Of a DNA stretch of 64,000 nucleotides, positions 23,701-35,118 are shown piece by piece. Each line of letters opens with the position of its first letter. The first letter of the stretch is position 1. The DNA lies in assembly GCA_021234155.1 (NCBI GenBank), contig JAJEKV010000080.1, forward strand, positions 1,224,182-1,288,181. Direction: 5' to 3'. A program made the position numbers and the translations under genes. This DNA is from Isoetes taiwanensis (lineage: Eukaryota > Streptophyta > Lycopodiopsida > Isoetales > Isoetaceae). Below the pieces are notes generated by a model, which ran no database searches, was not told where the DNA came from, and worked only from the letters and a program-made list of their open reading frames with translations.

Positions 23701-26000
23701 CGCCGCGAGCTGTAGCATGATGAAACCAATATGCATCGCGCGGGAATTGTTATCGATCGTGGCGGGCGCTTGCACATGGCCGGATACGGCAGCGTCTGTA
23801 GCCCCGAGAATATTACCGTGGTGCCCCAATGCGCTCGAAGAATAATGGATTCTTGAAAAGACACCGCGGTGGGATACATTCAAAAGGAGCACATAGTAGC
23901 ATGAGGCAAACGAAAGCCTCCTGCGTAGGCGAGGAGATGCGTTGAAAGAGCGAACTTAGAGCTCTTGGCCGTGTAGGAGAAGGTTATTGATACCACTACA
24001 TGATGTCTCGTCGTCTCAGGCTGACGGTGATTAGTCAGCGTCATTATGAGGATAATGAGCATCAATGGCACTTGCGGCAATAGCGCGTATGAATTTTATG
24101 ATATACGTACCAGGTGAAACTAAAGCAAGCGCTTACTTGCCATTGACGATGGGCATGGGAGTGACCGAGCGTTGCCCGTCGGGATGCTGACGAGGGAAGA
24201 AGAGGTGGAGCGCCTCCCTCGAGGGGAGACACGTTGTGTGTGCGGCGGGCGAATAGAGTGGTACACCGGGTCCACCATCAACAACTTCAGCGATGCTGCC
24301 CGGGTAGCGCATGTGACTATGAGCACTACGCATGGAACTCCGGTGGTTGGGTACGACATCATTAGATACAAAATAAAGCGGACCGCATTACCTCTCCGCC
24401 GACGCACTTCGTGCTTAATGTCCCTCTCCCCTTTGTCCATGGTGTGCAGAAGCCTCGATAAGGTCAACGGTGAGTTACCTTGCGCTTGGCCTTGCGGCCC
24501 TCTTAAAGACCGGGTGGCGGCCTCAGAAGCGCCCTCACCAGCGGCCAGCGGCGGCCGAGATGCTGGTAATGTGGCTTTGGCGGTAGAGGTGGGTGAACAC
24601 CCTAACCTCCTCGAGAGGTGAAAGGCTGCGGCTGGCCGAGGATACACCAAAGTGCACTCAGGAGCTGTCTTGCGAATCTTACGTGCATTTGGGACATCAA
24701 TGGTACACACGGGTAGCTCGAGATGGTATTACTGTCAAACTCTCAAGGTGGTATGAAAGCAGCGGGCTTCGGTCTCTCATCCATGCCTGATTCCCTGACA
24801 TTGTGATGCGGAAATGGCGAAGGCCAGTGTGTGCCATACGGGTGCACCGCCATTGCGGTCCTCACTATCGTCGAACTTACTTGACCTGAAGTGGTCAGCC
24901 ATCCCTGCGCAAAAGCGCCCTATGGAAGGTGGGGTGGCCGCCAGCGAATCGTGGAAACTGAGGCGTGTCCATGAAAGTCACAACGTGCGGCGTAGCTACT
25001 CGGCTGGAACTTCGTCGTAGCCGACTGTCCACCAATTCACTGCTCGCGATTGGGCGTGGGGATCGATAGGAGTGTGGGCGGCTGCCGGAGACTCTGCCAG
25101 AAGAACTTTGTGAAGATGGACCCTCTTAAGTAACGAAGGCGCCCGGTATCGAGGAGCTTCGGCTAGCGACTCTGCTACGTGGAGCAACCCGACCATCCCA
25201 CCATGCAATGGCCGGTCATTTGAAGGAGCATGTCGCGATCACGTCACCTCCAGGACTCCACTGGCGCTTCCGTCGCTCTAATGCAACCTTCGCCAAGGGC
25301 TGCATCACCAGCGCTCCGCTGATGGCGTGGCGGCCGTGAACATGGCGTCAGGGCCCTCCGGAAAGGCCTCAAAGGCATTACTCCCCAGGAGTTAGAGACA
25401 TATTTGTAGCCGCATTGTTGTTGCGCCTTCGCCGCCTGGCTACTGTCTTCGCGGCGGCCTCCAACATGCAGCGACTTTGGCGGAGATCTTCTCGGCGTTT
25501 AGGCGCCCTCTCGCTGGAATACCACCTACGCATCTGGCGGTGTGTGACCCGTGGCAGATATGCGATGCGGTGGGCCGCAAAGATCTGAGTCAGCGTACGG
25601 TGGTGTATGCTCGAATCACTTGGCGTCCAGAATCCGGTCCGCGGCATTGTTATCGTCGGCAGTGATTGCACCGGTCGCATTATAAATCCACCCATTTAGC
25701 ACTTAATTGTTTGGGACAGGCGCTCTTTCTGGCGACACGTGACCTGCGGACTGAGCAAAATGCCATGGTATTCCACGCCGCAAAGCAAATACGGTTAACA
25801 GCACACAACAAACTGGCCGGGTTGGACAATGGAGTTGATTACCATTCTATAATGCTACGGAAATCGTCAGGAGAAATGGCGCCCGCTTCTGTGGTAGGGG
25901 GGCGCCCTCCATGCCAAGCTGGTGGGTGGCATCACGAATAAGAACATGGTTCTCGGCGGATCTCGAATAGATGTCGAGGTACGAGGGTGAACATTAGCAT
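20700..26000. other. GC-richer block without recognisable genes
   Basis: From about 20700 the sequence becomes visibly richer in G and C, with many CG dinucleotides, and stays so to about 26000. Several longish open frames occur (for example minus 22015-22602, 195 codons; minus 24120-24710, 196 codons) but they overlap frames of similar length on the other strand, lack known motifs, and are what a GC-rich, stop-poor composition produces. I could not identify a gene or element. CG richness is odd for old methylated plant repeats, which normally lose CG by deamination. Confidence 0.4.
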
Positions 26001-26214
26001 AAGCACAGTACAAACTATTGATGCATTGGAGTCTTCACAAAAACACAAATAGAACAAATAGCATTTGAATCCAATCCAAATCCATATGCTTTGTGCCCCA
26101 TGCTGGTTGTCATGTCCCAGCCTTAATGTGTGTGGTTTTGCAGCCCCAGCTGGCTTCAATCCCAACCCTAACCCCAGCAGGGCACCGAACCCTAGCACGA
26201 CCCTAGCCTAACCT

Positions 26215-26310
26215 AGCCCACATCCATATATAAGTCCATCCCCTCGATCCTCCTCCTCCTCTCAGGTCTAGCCTCCCTCCTCCTCCCTCCTCCTCCTCTC
26301 CAATCTTCTT
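26215..26310. repeat. Pyrimidine-rich (CCT)n tract with upstream TATATAA
   Basis: A CTCCTCCTCC-type tract spans about 26248-26305. CATATATAAG at about 26225 lies just upstream and could be a TATA box of an LTR or gene, but no recognised coding sequence follows on the plus strand, so a promoter is not claimed. Confidence 0.45.
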
Positions 26311-26689
26311 GCCCATCTACGTTATAATGAATTGGGCATTTTAAGACCACACAGTGATGTGTCCCTTCAAAGTGACCTGCCTCCTCTTCCTCCAAGGGGG
26401 CGTCTCCAGGCCTCCTCCTCCTCACACACCATGAGGTGATCCCCACAACTGCTCTGCTCCTTTCACCATGAATGCGCCCAAGGATGAGTGAAAGGGGCTT
26501 GACCTTGGCGTCACGGTTCCATTGACGGCCCCGGTAGAATGAAACACCGCTTGAGCAAACCTAAAGATGAAAGCGATGCGGAATAATATTGATACAAGTG
26601 GTTGCATCAGTATGCATCCTGACATGGACAAAATGGGTGTATAATTTTTTGTTGTTTTGAATGGAAATAAGTAATGAATTCAATATCTT

Positions 26690-26835
26690 TAATGATACGA
26701 TCGGTAAATCCAAGTACGGTAGAATCGGTATGTTTCCCATTGTATCAACATCTATCAATATCAATATGTTTCTAATGATTATCAAGCGGTATCAATATGT
26801 ATCAATATCAATATCTTTCTAATCAATAGAAATTC
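26690..26835. repeat. Imperfect ATCAATATC tandem repeat
   Basis: TATCAATATCAATATG followed by TTTCTAAT recurs at about 26755-26780 and 26795-26825 (roughly 42-bp spacing), with shorter TATCAA copies around them. AT-rich minisatellite-like sequence without coding potential. Confidence 0.5.
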
Positions 26836-26839
26836 AGAA

Positions 26840-28940
26840 AAAAAAGAGCACCAAATCACTATAGCTTGGAACCTTGAAGTTGGCCGGACCGGCGGGTTGA
26901 AGCGGATGGCGTGAGCAAAATATGAAATAAATGTTGGCTCAAACCGAAGGGTTGGCAAGCGAACCAAAATTCCCCTTCCTCCACTTGAAATATTAGAAAA
27001 TTTCGATTGGCACAGGAATTAAACTGAAAATTTGATTGGCCTAGGAATTGTGTCGAAAAAATTACGGGTTACAGCGAACCGGTATACGGCAAGCTGGCGG
27101 TGATGTGGCGCGATTAGACGGGGCCGTAGGCCGAATACGCGTACACAGGCACCCGTACTAACACTGGCTTTACTTGCGTGAGGTATCACCGCCCGACTGA
27201 CAGCAGGGGTTACGCCAAGCGAACCCGATTATATATATATATGATCTTTAACCGCCCACGACCGTCAAACCGCGACCTGCGTCAGACCATGCTAAACTAA
27301 CGGGTTACAGTTGCGGCAAACCGATTGAGTAAGCGCCTCATACAAGCCAACTAGACTTCGCCCAGAGTTCGCATGGAATCACGGGTTCATGGCGAATTTC
27401 ACGGTTACGCTCAGCGGTGCATTTTGCCCTCCGGGCTCCATTCGGGGCCGTCCAGCTGCCAGAACATTCGTTATTTTAAAGGTATTTTCGGTCAAAGATG
27501 CATACCCATTGCATCATTATGTTGCATTCAAAATGTCACGAAACATATTGCCGGTAGATCAACAACTCATCATATTTTGACGCATTTCTCGACTTCCCGT
27601 CACTGCCCAGAATTCAAATAGACCAAGTTGAGGATTTCATGCGAGGACATTGTTCTTCAAAATTAAAAAGTTACCCGAAAAGGTGTTGTTTAGGTACATC
27701 TAAGGGTTGTCAAAGCTTGGCTTTCTTTTTGTGTGACTTAATGTAGTTTTTATCTTTCTAGATTGTCGGCATAGTTCATGACAACTATAACTCCAAGAAA
27801 TTATGCGCCATTTATGGTTTGACAACAAAGTCAACTCACCTTTCGGTTTATAAGGTATGAATCGATCTATGTTTGCGTCCCTGACATGTCGAACATAGAT
27901 ATAAATATCTGACGCACGAGTTTTGTCGCCTCGAGTCAAAAACTCCACGATGTGTCACTAAGATGGCAGGTCGGTGAATGAATCGTGAATATGATACGAC
28001 CAAAACTGGCCAATCTTTGTCAAATGGGTGACATCGATGAAGAGACTTCCATACCCACATGTCCTTCCGGTTAGCTACCCGGTAGGTTCAACTGCCTTGA
28101 GGACTCATGGTTGTTGAACTTACTTTACACAATTTTCATCTTTTGACCAAAATGGTGGTTGAAGTTTGCATCTTGATTGCATAAGACTAGCTTGGAAACT
28201 TTGTTTGTGCCTTATAGCGGTGCTTGTATTAATGCGGTTACGATGATAACTAGCGGTGTAGTGCAAAGCAATACATCCCTGATAAAATAAAATTATGCTT
28301 TAACGATTATAATTTGCGGTACCTGGGTGATGAAACCACCATGGAAGTGCTCCTATGTTGATTGATGTCGGCGATACCGAAAACCGCAATGTCTCCCTCT
28401 GAATGACTTGCCTTGATAAACTACGATAGAGCAACTCCTTAGATATATAGGTACGCGGCAAAAGTCCCGATTTGTAAAATAATTCTTCTGGCCTTGAACC
28501 TTGTATCGCAGCTCTCAAATACCTTGAATGGGAAAAGAGCGAGAAACCAAAAGATATCCCTCATAGTTGGAAATACGAATTCCGACGAAGTTTATAAAAA
28601 TAGGGATCGAGGGAGGAAACAGATACCTTGATTGTTCAACCGAGCTTAGGTCCGGTGGGCTTTCCAATGGCACCTAAGCTAATGCAAGACGAAGCTGGCC
28701 GGGAAGCGATGGATCACCGGGGAAAAACAAGAACCCGGTGGATGCTCACCCTACGTTTCCTATTCTATTCGTTGGGCCCTTGTTACGGTCCAAAAACATC
28801 TTGATCCACAGCATAGCCCGGCCACGGCATTTTATAGGAACAAAGGGTTTTAGCGGTCATCACCTTATCTTTTGCGGTATATTCCGGCCTTATACTTTCG
28901 ATGTATCCTAAACTCCATAAGCGGTTTGCCTAGAACGGCA
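26840..28940. other. No gene recognised
   Basis: GGGTTACAG occurs twice (about 27066 and 27302), each followed within a few bases by GCGAACCGG- or GCAAACCG-like sequence, suggesting a diverged short repeat. A (TA)n run lies near 27231. The minus-strand frame 28300-28518 (72 codons, starting MRAAIQGSRPEELFYKSG) is protein-like but unidentified. Confidence 0.4.
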
Positions 28941-28942
28941 AC

Positions 28943-29341
28943 TAAAAAAGTTCATAGTAGGACAGTAAAATCCAAATGCTAGGTGTATGACAAGTGTTTT
29001 ACATGACATTATGATGATGGGTTTTGAAGGCATTGTTCCCGCAAGGTTGATCCTCGAACCTATAGATGTTATTCAACTTAATATTCCCACATGGCCTTTG
29101 TACTAACAAACGTGGTATATATTTGGTCATTGCTTTCGTAATTCCGGGGGATCAATGCATTTTGAAAACATAGCAAATGTGGAAAGAGAGGACTAGCTTT
29201 GTTTCAATCTGATAAGAAAACTCAAGATATCTTAAACTCTTTGCCCTTGTAGTTTTAATTCCAACTTGGTGAGACTTATGTTGGCTGCGCGCGGTGTATT
29301 GTTCTTAATATACCAGGTTCATTGGAAAAACCCCTTCTTGG
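28943..29341. repeat. ~700-bp dispersed repeat, copy 1, left half
   Basis: Matches 36380-36800 with many substitutions and small indels: shared landmarks are GTTCATAGTAGGAC, GGCATTGTTCC, TTAATATTCCCA, AAGAGAGGACTA, AAGATATCTTAAACTC and finally TTCATTGGAAAAA-CCCCTTCTTGG. Homology stops at 29341 and resumes at 34839, so this copy was interrupted by an insertion. The nature of the repeat is unknown; no open frame is conserved between copies. Confidence 0.8.
29334..29341. repeat. 8-bp direct repeat CTTCTTGG (left flank of 5.5-kb insertion)
   Basis: CTTCTTGG is present once in the uninterrupted copy near 36796-36803 and twice here, at 29334-29341 and 34839-34846, bracketing the inserted DNA. That is the pattern of an 8-bp target-site duplication. 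Confidence 0.65.
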
Positions 29342-29549
29342 TGGCTCACGAGATAACCATACTACGGATTGGGGATCCAGGAGCTAGAAGATCCAGATCC
29401 TCCAGAGAGGAATCGGCGTTCTCGCGGAAGGATCCATTAGAGTTCCGTTTGCACAAATGTGACATGCATTGTCCGAGATTGATCCAGGGCAAAACAGAAA
29501 CCGTCAATTTCGGCCGGAGTCAGGTAGGGAATACTCCCTCGGGGATCCC

Positions 29550-29870
29550 GTTCGGCGATCCCCTCCTCCCGAGGATCGCGGTGGATTGCGATATCACCTA
29601 TACTCACGGAGTTGGTGATCCCTCCTCAGGGATCACTGAGGGCTGGTCCGATGTCTCTCGTTATCGTGGTGGTATTCCCCTCTCCGACTTGCCTCGGGGA
29701 TCCGCGGCTTCGGTGATCCTCTAGGATCAGGGGCGGTCGATATCCTCTCGGGCTGGTGATCCCCACTCCTCCGAGATCGCAGTTTTGATTGATATCCTCT
29801 CGGAATAGCCGGTGATCCCTCTCGAGGATCATCCGCTAGCGGTAGTGATCCCGCCCTCGGGATCACCCTC
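29550..29870. repeat. Cluster of TGATCC...GGATCA hairpins (left end of insertion)
   Basis: Perfect or near-perfect short inverted repeats: GCGATC...GATCGC at 29555-29579, TGATCCCT-CCTC-AGGGATCA at 29616-29635, TGATCC-TCTA-GGATCA at 29714-29729, TGATCC...GGATCA at 29813-29831 and TGATCCCG-CCCT-CGGGATCA at 29846-29865. Stems are kept while loops and arm bases vary in a compensating way (CCCT with AGGG, CCCG with CGGG). Confidence 0.75.
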
Positions 29871-29879
29871 CCCACGGCC

Positions 29880-32700
29880 CGGATTCCATGCCTGGCGGAC
29901 GCGATATGCCGCGATGCCCGCGTGGTACGTCAAATCAGCAGCCGTCGTTATCACGCCTTCCGGCGGGAATCGCGTCCTTGCAATTAGAGCCTCCGCATTG
30001 GTATCCAAAGCCAGACCCTTTCAAATTTTGAAGTGACGGCGGGTTATTACGCCATGCGTTGCCAATAATGTGTTTGCCATGTGGACCAAGTGATGGGAGA
30101 ATTGAATTCCCCACTTCTGCCGGTGCAATTTTGATTACTGCGAACCACGACCTGTAGCATTTTTAGAGGGCGTTGACGCGTAACGGCTGTATCTCGATCT
30201 GGCGCCGAGTTACACTTGTTTAAAGGTAAAAATCAAGCGAATAGACACGGTCGACCTGGTTTCTTACGTTTTTAACCTTTGCTTTGTTTTTAACGTATTC
30301 TTACTGTCCTTGCAGATGAATGATCTGTTAACACGGAAATTAGCTTGAATACCTCCATAAATGAGCCGGGGGCATGAGATGAAGTGCAAATTCTCTTCAT
30401 TACAGTTTCGGAGATATAGTAGGGTTTGGTCGGATCTTGAAGGTGATCCCTTCAAAGAAGGAAAAGGGGAAAAAGCACGATCCGAACTAGCGGTTATTCG
30501 AGCCCTAGCAGAGATAAAAATCGACCTGTTGAGGAGCTCGTGGCGAGAGGATATTCATGGAATTTCAGGGATGGTGTGATGGGGAAAGATTTCTTGGAAC
30601 ACCACAGGGAAAGAGCCCCGGAACTAGGTATGATCGGTTAGCATGAGAATGGAGGTGCAGGAGTAGAGCGATGCTAGCGATAAGAGCTACGGCAGAAGGT
30701 TGATTTTAGAAATCATATGGAGTTCGGGGCACACCTGATTTATAATTTCACCAAGCTCCCCAGATGCCAGGGTGGGATTCTGGCAACAACGACAAGGGTG
30801 AATCAAGAAGAGGGACTATGGGAAGATAGTGTGTAGATCTTGTGATCAGATTTCAAGTATACCCATAACTTGACTAGAAACTTCAAGGGACTAGGCTTGT
30901 TGCGTGATGTTAAATGGGATCAAGCAGTTGGATTACTTCTACGGTGACTTCATCAATTCGCGAGGTTGAGAGAAAGCCTGAGGGGCACAAATTCCGGAAG
31001 AAGCTTAAATATAAAGAGAGTCAACCGGTACCGAGCCATGGCAATGGGATTACGCAGTCAGTGGCCGCCCATTTCGTAGGTTAAATGAACCCAAATTGGG
31101 CCCTTGACGATTGGAGTTGAGGGTTCATGCTGCGGATATTGATAATCTGAAATCTCCGGCGCAAAGGAGGAACTTCACATCGTTGGATACACCATTGGCG
31201 TAAAACGGCGTCGCTATCATGGCTCCCAATCTAGTTGACTACGAAAGAATCCAGAGCGATGGCGAGAGGAGCGGTTGATTCGATTATAAAAACCAGCCGG
31301 GGATAAGATACATTATTGTATTGCATAGTCCCTCCTTTCGGCTGGCATTACGTCCTGAGAGGAGTGCAGCGAGGAGAATGGATTAATTTCACATTGGCAT
31401 ATCAATTGTTGTGGAGGGAGGTAAAGCTACTTAAAGATTAGGCGACAAATGCATAATCTGGGTAAGGTTCTTCATCCACCGGCGAGGCCCAAGAACAACA
31501 ATTCCAAGTGTACCGGGAGATTTGCAATCTTGAGGTGGATCTGCGGCATTGGAACTTCTTCTTGTGGAAGTGTAATTTGCCCTACAGGTTCACTTACATT
31601 GCTTTCAAACAATTGGAATTCTGTTTTAATTTGCACATCCTCTCCTTAGGACACTTTGTCCATTAGGTTACCGAGGAAGAGTATCACCATGTAATGGACC
31701 CACCACAACGCATTCAGTTATTTCTACCAGAATTATATGGAAGGCTGGCGAGGTTTAGAAGCCGAGGAACTGGCATATGACCAATTTGCAAAGTTGATCC
31801 ATATCCGCAGTTTTGGCAAAGAAGCTGCTCAATGGAGAATTCAGCATGTTGTTACTACTACATTCACATTGAAAATGCAGACGCTTGTCCTTTGTGAAGT
31901 TCGACAATTGTCAGTGATTAGTTTTCGGTACGGTGGCCATTGAACTGTTTATATTAGTTGTTGATCAGTAGCATGCGAAGGCGAACAGCTTTGCCGGGTG
32001 CACTGATTCTTGCCGACCACGCATGCGGATGTTGGGGGAAGCTTCTTAACTTTGTGAGTTATTTCGAGGGTGTACCACATATTTGTAATGGTTTTGACGC
32101 CATTATTAGGTTCTTTATTTTAGAGTTGAACTTCGGATTACATTTCAGTTCTTAGTGACCTATTCAGAGGTGGAAGTACGAGGAATCCAGCAATGCTCCC
32201 TTACTTGTATACCCGATGGATGCTCCCGGCAATATAGCAATGAATTGTGGTGTATATGTGGTAAATTATGTGAATAATTTATTGATGTTTTGCGACGCAA
32301 AGGTCGGGTAAATCCTGGTCGAATGACCAAGAATTGTCACTTTTGGTGTCATTCTTAAGAATTGTTCTTTTCGAGGGTTGATATTACGAGTTGGTTCGAA
32401 GGAAGAATAGATATGCCAATGATGTTTCCATTCTGATTTTGCAGTAATTATCCTTGAGGAAATCCACTTTATTTGCACCGAAGGCAGGATCGGATTCTCG
32501 TCCGGTTAGATGCAACGTTAAAAATGGCCCCGAAAATAACAATGGATCTAATACGTATATTTGAATGTATTTGAGTGCTTGTATGCACATATGAATTACA
32601 TATGAATATAAGAAATGAACTTTCTATGAAATATTCTTGGTCAATGTGGAATAGCGAGGATACATTGAAATATTGGTCCAATGTGAAATATTGAGATCCA
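29880..32700. other. Interior of the 5.5-kb insertion, no gene recognised
   Basis: Short open frames only. A phrase pair around 31450-31640 on the plus strand reads as protein-like but lacks known motifs. 32610-32710 contains a short GAAATATT / CAATGTG repeat just before the central hairpin cluster. Confidence 0.4.
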
Positions 32701-32729
32701 ATGTGTTAATGTTCCTTGATAATTATGTT

Positions 32730-33180
32730 GTGGAACCACTGGGATCACAACAATAATGGATCCCCTCGGATCACTAGATGGTATTGGATCACCTCCTCAG
32801 GGATCTGCGATGTGAAAAAACATTATTTAATTTCAATGGTATGGATATTATTTTTCGATATTAAGGGATATTGGATTTGTGAATGGGATGATCCCCTCTA
32901 GAGTCTAATATAATTAACTCATCCCCTCTCAGAAGGATCCTGCGATAAGCGAAAAAAAGCATTATTTAATTTCAATGGGCAGAGGATATTATTTTTACGA
33001 TATTAAAGGCATATTAGTAGATGGGATGATCCCTCTCCAGGGGATCACAACATAATTAATGGGATCCCTCCTCTCCTGCGATGGCGAAAAAGCATGGTAT
33101 GGGTACTTGTTACCGATATTAAGGCATATTCTTCGATCTTGGGTGTGATCCCTACCTCAGGGATCTCACCGCGATGGGTT
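32730..33180. repeat. ~135-bp tandem repeat with GATCC hairpins (centre of insertion)
   Basis: At least three tandem units begin near 32812, 32947 and 33083. Each has a GAAAAA(A)-CATTATTTAATTTCAATGG type start (degraded in the third), GATATTATTTTT-CGATATTAA, a TGGGATGATCCC-type hairpin and a CTGCGAT end. A partial unit precedes them at about 32730-32811. The hairpin motif is the same family as at both ends of the insertion. Confidence 0.7.
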
Positions 33181-33591
33181 CTTAAATGTCCCAAGTTAAC
33201 CTCAATGGTTTCATTTCTTAGAGTGATTTGGAACATAGGTTATCGTGGTGGTGAGAACAATTGAAAGTAAACTCATAAATGACTTAACATGTTACGTTCA
33301 GCTGCATGCACAATGCTTCCCTCCATCTCAACCTTGCTTCCAGCTCTTTTGATTTCCTTGTCCTTCACATTTCCCAAAAAGCTCTATCAAAGGCTTGAGC
33401 ACGGCCAAACTATTTCCACACTTCTCTTCAATTGCCAAGGTGGGAAGAGTGGTTATGGCTATCATGTTGGTGCCCCCAACATCATTCATTTCTCTAGCCT
33501 AGTGTCGAGGTTGTCTCATAAAGAGAATCGGTAGCAACAAGCATTCCGGGATCTTTTTGAGCCCTTGACACCACTCTAGCAATTACTTCAC

Positions 33592-34374
33592 ATGGGATGC
33601 ACGAGTCTTATCAAGTTAAACCTTTCTCTCCATTTGGGGAGAGAGACTCCTCCCAAGCATACAATGTCGGGCCACATCTTCACATGGGTTTCCCTCCCAA
33701 GGAACTATCTCTTCACATGGCCTCAAGCGGTCCATGCCCGACCAATTGTCCCATATTGGGACCCAAGCACATGTAAAGATCACGATCTGCAGTTGCCGGA
33801 ATTGCATAACCTTAACACGGTGTTTACACAAGTTGCCCCTTGCTCCCCCAAGGGCAGTCACAAAGATGCCCAATTCTTGTGTGCCCGTTCACAAAAAAGT
33901 AAGGACTTAGCCCCAAGGACGTTAAGCTTTTTGCATACGCCTCACCTTCCCCGGTTGGTGAATGTGACTTGTTCATCCGCAATCTTCCTTGCACCTCATT
34001 ATGGGCGACTCTATTATCTCCTCCTGGGATGTGTTTACTACAAAGCCTGCTCCCTTCATGGACCTACAACACAAAGGAATCATATAAACACAAGGCTAGA
34101 GAGAAGGATGTGGGAGGAACTATGCACCGATGTATGTGCATTGTGTCTCCACGTTATTGGTTGGGATGTAGAGCAGCCAATCAATCCTCCTTCCTCGAAG
34201 ATTGCACGTTTAGAAATGCCAGGCGCCTCTTCTCCCTCTAGGTCGTCCATGCTGCGGCATTCGGCTCCCTCTACGGGCTACTTGACATGCGCCAGAGAGA
34301 AACCCGAGAAAACAAGCGTACTGGGGGGGATCCCGGGAGGATGGTCTGAGAACCTCCACGTGTCCTCATTTTGA
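33592..34374 (+). CDS. Hypothetical 260-codon open frame inside the insertion
   Basis: The longest uninterrupted frame of the insertion, with ATG at 33592 and stop at 34372. The protein is Leu/Ser/His/Pro-rich with no domain, signal or repeat I recognise. A minus-strand frame over the same DNA (33616-33873) reads more like protein, with the segment QIVIFTCAWVPIW, so the real coding strand, if any, may be minus. No promoter or intron signal supports expression. A chance frame is the more likely explanation. Confidence 0.2.
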   Translation: MGCTSLIKLNLSLHLGRETPPKHTMSGHIFTWVSLPRNYLFTWPQAVHARPIVPYWDPSTCKDHDLQLPELHNLNTVFTQVAPCSPKGSHKDAQFLCARSQKSKDLAPRTLSFLHTPHLPRLVNVTCSSAIFLAPHYGRLYYLLLGCVYYKACSLHGPTTQRNHINTRLERRMWEELCTDVCALCLHVIGWDVEQPINPPSSKIARLEMPGASSPSRSSMLRHSAPSTGYLTCAREKPEKTSVLGGIPGGWSENLHVSSF

Positions 34375-34590
34375 GTGGGCTGGCCCGTGCATGGTGGCAA
34401 GTTCAAACCTGGACCATTGGGTGGGTCTGAACTTCAATCTCCAACGTCCATGCAGCTTTCCTTATCACCAGGCCTCCGAGGTCCACATGTGTGCAATCAG
34501 CGTCTGATCACGGAGGGTCGGAGTCGCTCGTGACCAGCAGGTCGCCCATGCTGAAGGAAAGCCCGACACCGCATTAGCCTGTCATGGATG

Positions 34591-34837
34591 TGATCCCGGG
34601 GAGGAGGGAGGGTCCTGGCCCGTCCTCGGGGAGGATATGAAGCCGGAGCCCTCGTGATCCGGAGGAGGGATCACCTGCTCGGAGAGGGGTCTCGGCCAGA
34701 CCCCTCTCGTGATCGGGAGGGAGGGATCCTGCAGCCTGGAGGGGACTCGGCGGGCCCTCACGTGATCAGGAGGAGGGGATGCGCCTGGCTGTCTCCGGGG
34801 AGAGACGGCGACCCTACGTGATCCGGAGGAGGGATCA
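34591..34837. repeat. Five regularly spaced TGATCCGGAGGAGGGATCA motifs (right end)
   Basis: Copies begin at 34591, 34655, 34710, 34763 and 34819, giving spacings of 64, 55, 53 and 56 bp. The consensus is CGTGATCCGGAGGAGGGATCA-like; the fifth copy abuts the proposed end of the insertion. Sequence between copies is GC-rich and variable. Confidence 0.75.
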
Positions 34838-34838
34838 T

Positions 34839-35118
34839 CTTCTTGGTTCATTAAAGCTCTTGCCCAACTTGTGAGAAAATACAATAAGAGGATCCTTTTA
34901 TATATTGTAATAAAACCTTTTATATACAATATAAAAGGATATTTTGATATTTTGTCTGGTACGACATGCATAAAATAATGCTATCTTGTAGTCATCGTAC
35001 TATTTTATGAATTGTGGAGGGCCAAGTGGCACACTCCTAGCTTCACCACAGGTGCCCCACTGTTCCTTTACAAGGCATACGAGTGTGCCACTTGTTCTTT
35101 GTGTGGCAACAATTATTA
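34839..35118. repeat. ~700-bp dispersed repeat, copy 1, right half
   Basis: Resumes the homology broken at 29341 and matches 36796-37075 closely: CTTCTTGGTTCAT, GTGAGAAAATACAATAAGAG, a (TATATTGTAATAAA)-(TTTATATACAATATA) inverted segment, ACGACATGCATAAAAT, GGAGGGCCAAGTGG, and TTGTGTGGCAACAATTAT at its end. Similarity is higher than in the left half. Confidence 0.85.

Larger units (their letters stand above)
29342..34838. mobile_element. ~5.5-kb insertion of unidentified element
   Basis: Defined by interruption of one copy of a ~700-bp repeat and by flanking 8-bp CTTCTTGG direct repeats. Hairpin-forming TGATCC...GGATCA motifs cluster close to the left end (29370-29870), in the middle (32730-33180) and at the right end (34590-34837), resembling the subterminal repeats of DNA transposons. 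However, the termini (TGGCTCACG at left, GGAGGGATCAT at right) are not an inverted repeat and no transposase is recognised, so class is open: an 8-bp duplication would suit hAT, but hAT-type ends are missing. Internal open frames (for example plus 33592-34374, 260 codons) are unrecognised. Confidence 0.5.

Noticed and set aside
22015-24710. Frames of 149-196 codons on both strands
   Set aside because: Overlapping frames of equal quality on opposite strands in GC-rich DNA, without motifs or splice context.
26215-26470. TATATAA plus pyrimidine tract as a promoter or LTR
   Set aside because: No coding sequence follows and no TG...CA-bounded repeat partner was found.
33300-33880. Minus-strand hints of CACTA-associated domains (QIVIFTCAWV, KVEMEGSIVHAA)
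   Set aside because: The two short resemblances to DUF4216- and DUF4218-type segments would be in the wrong order and the frames are full of stops; too weak to call.
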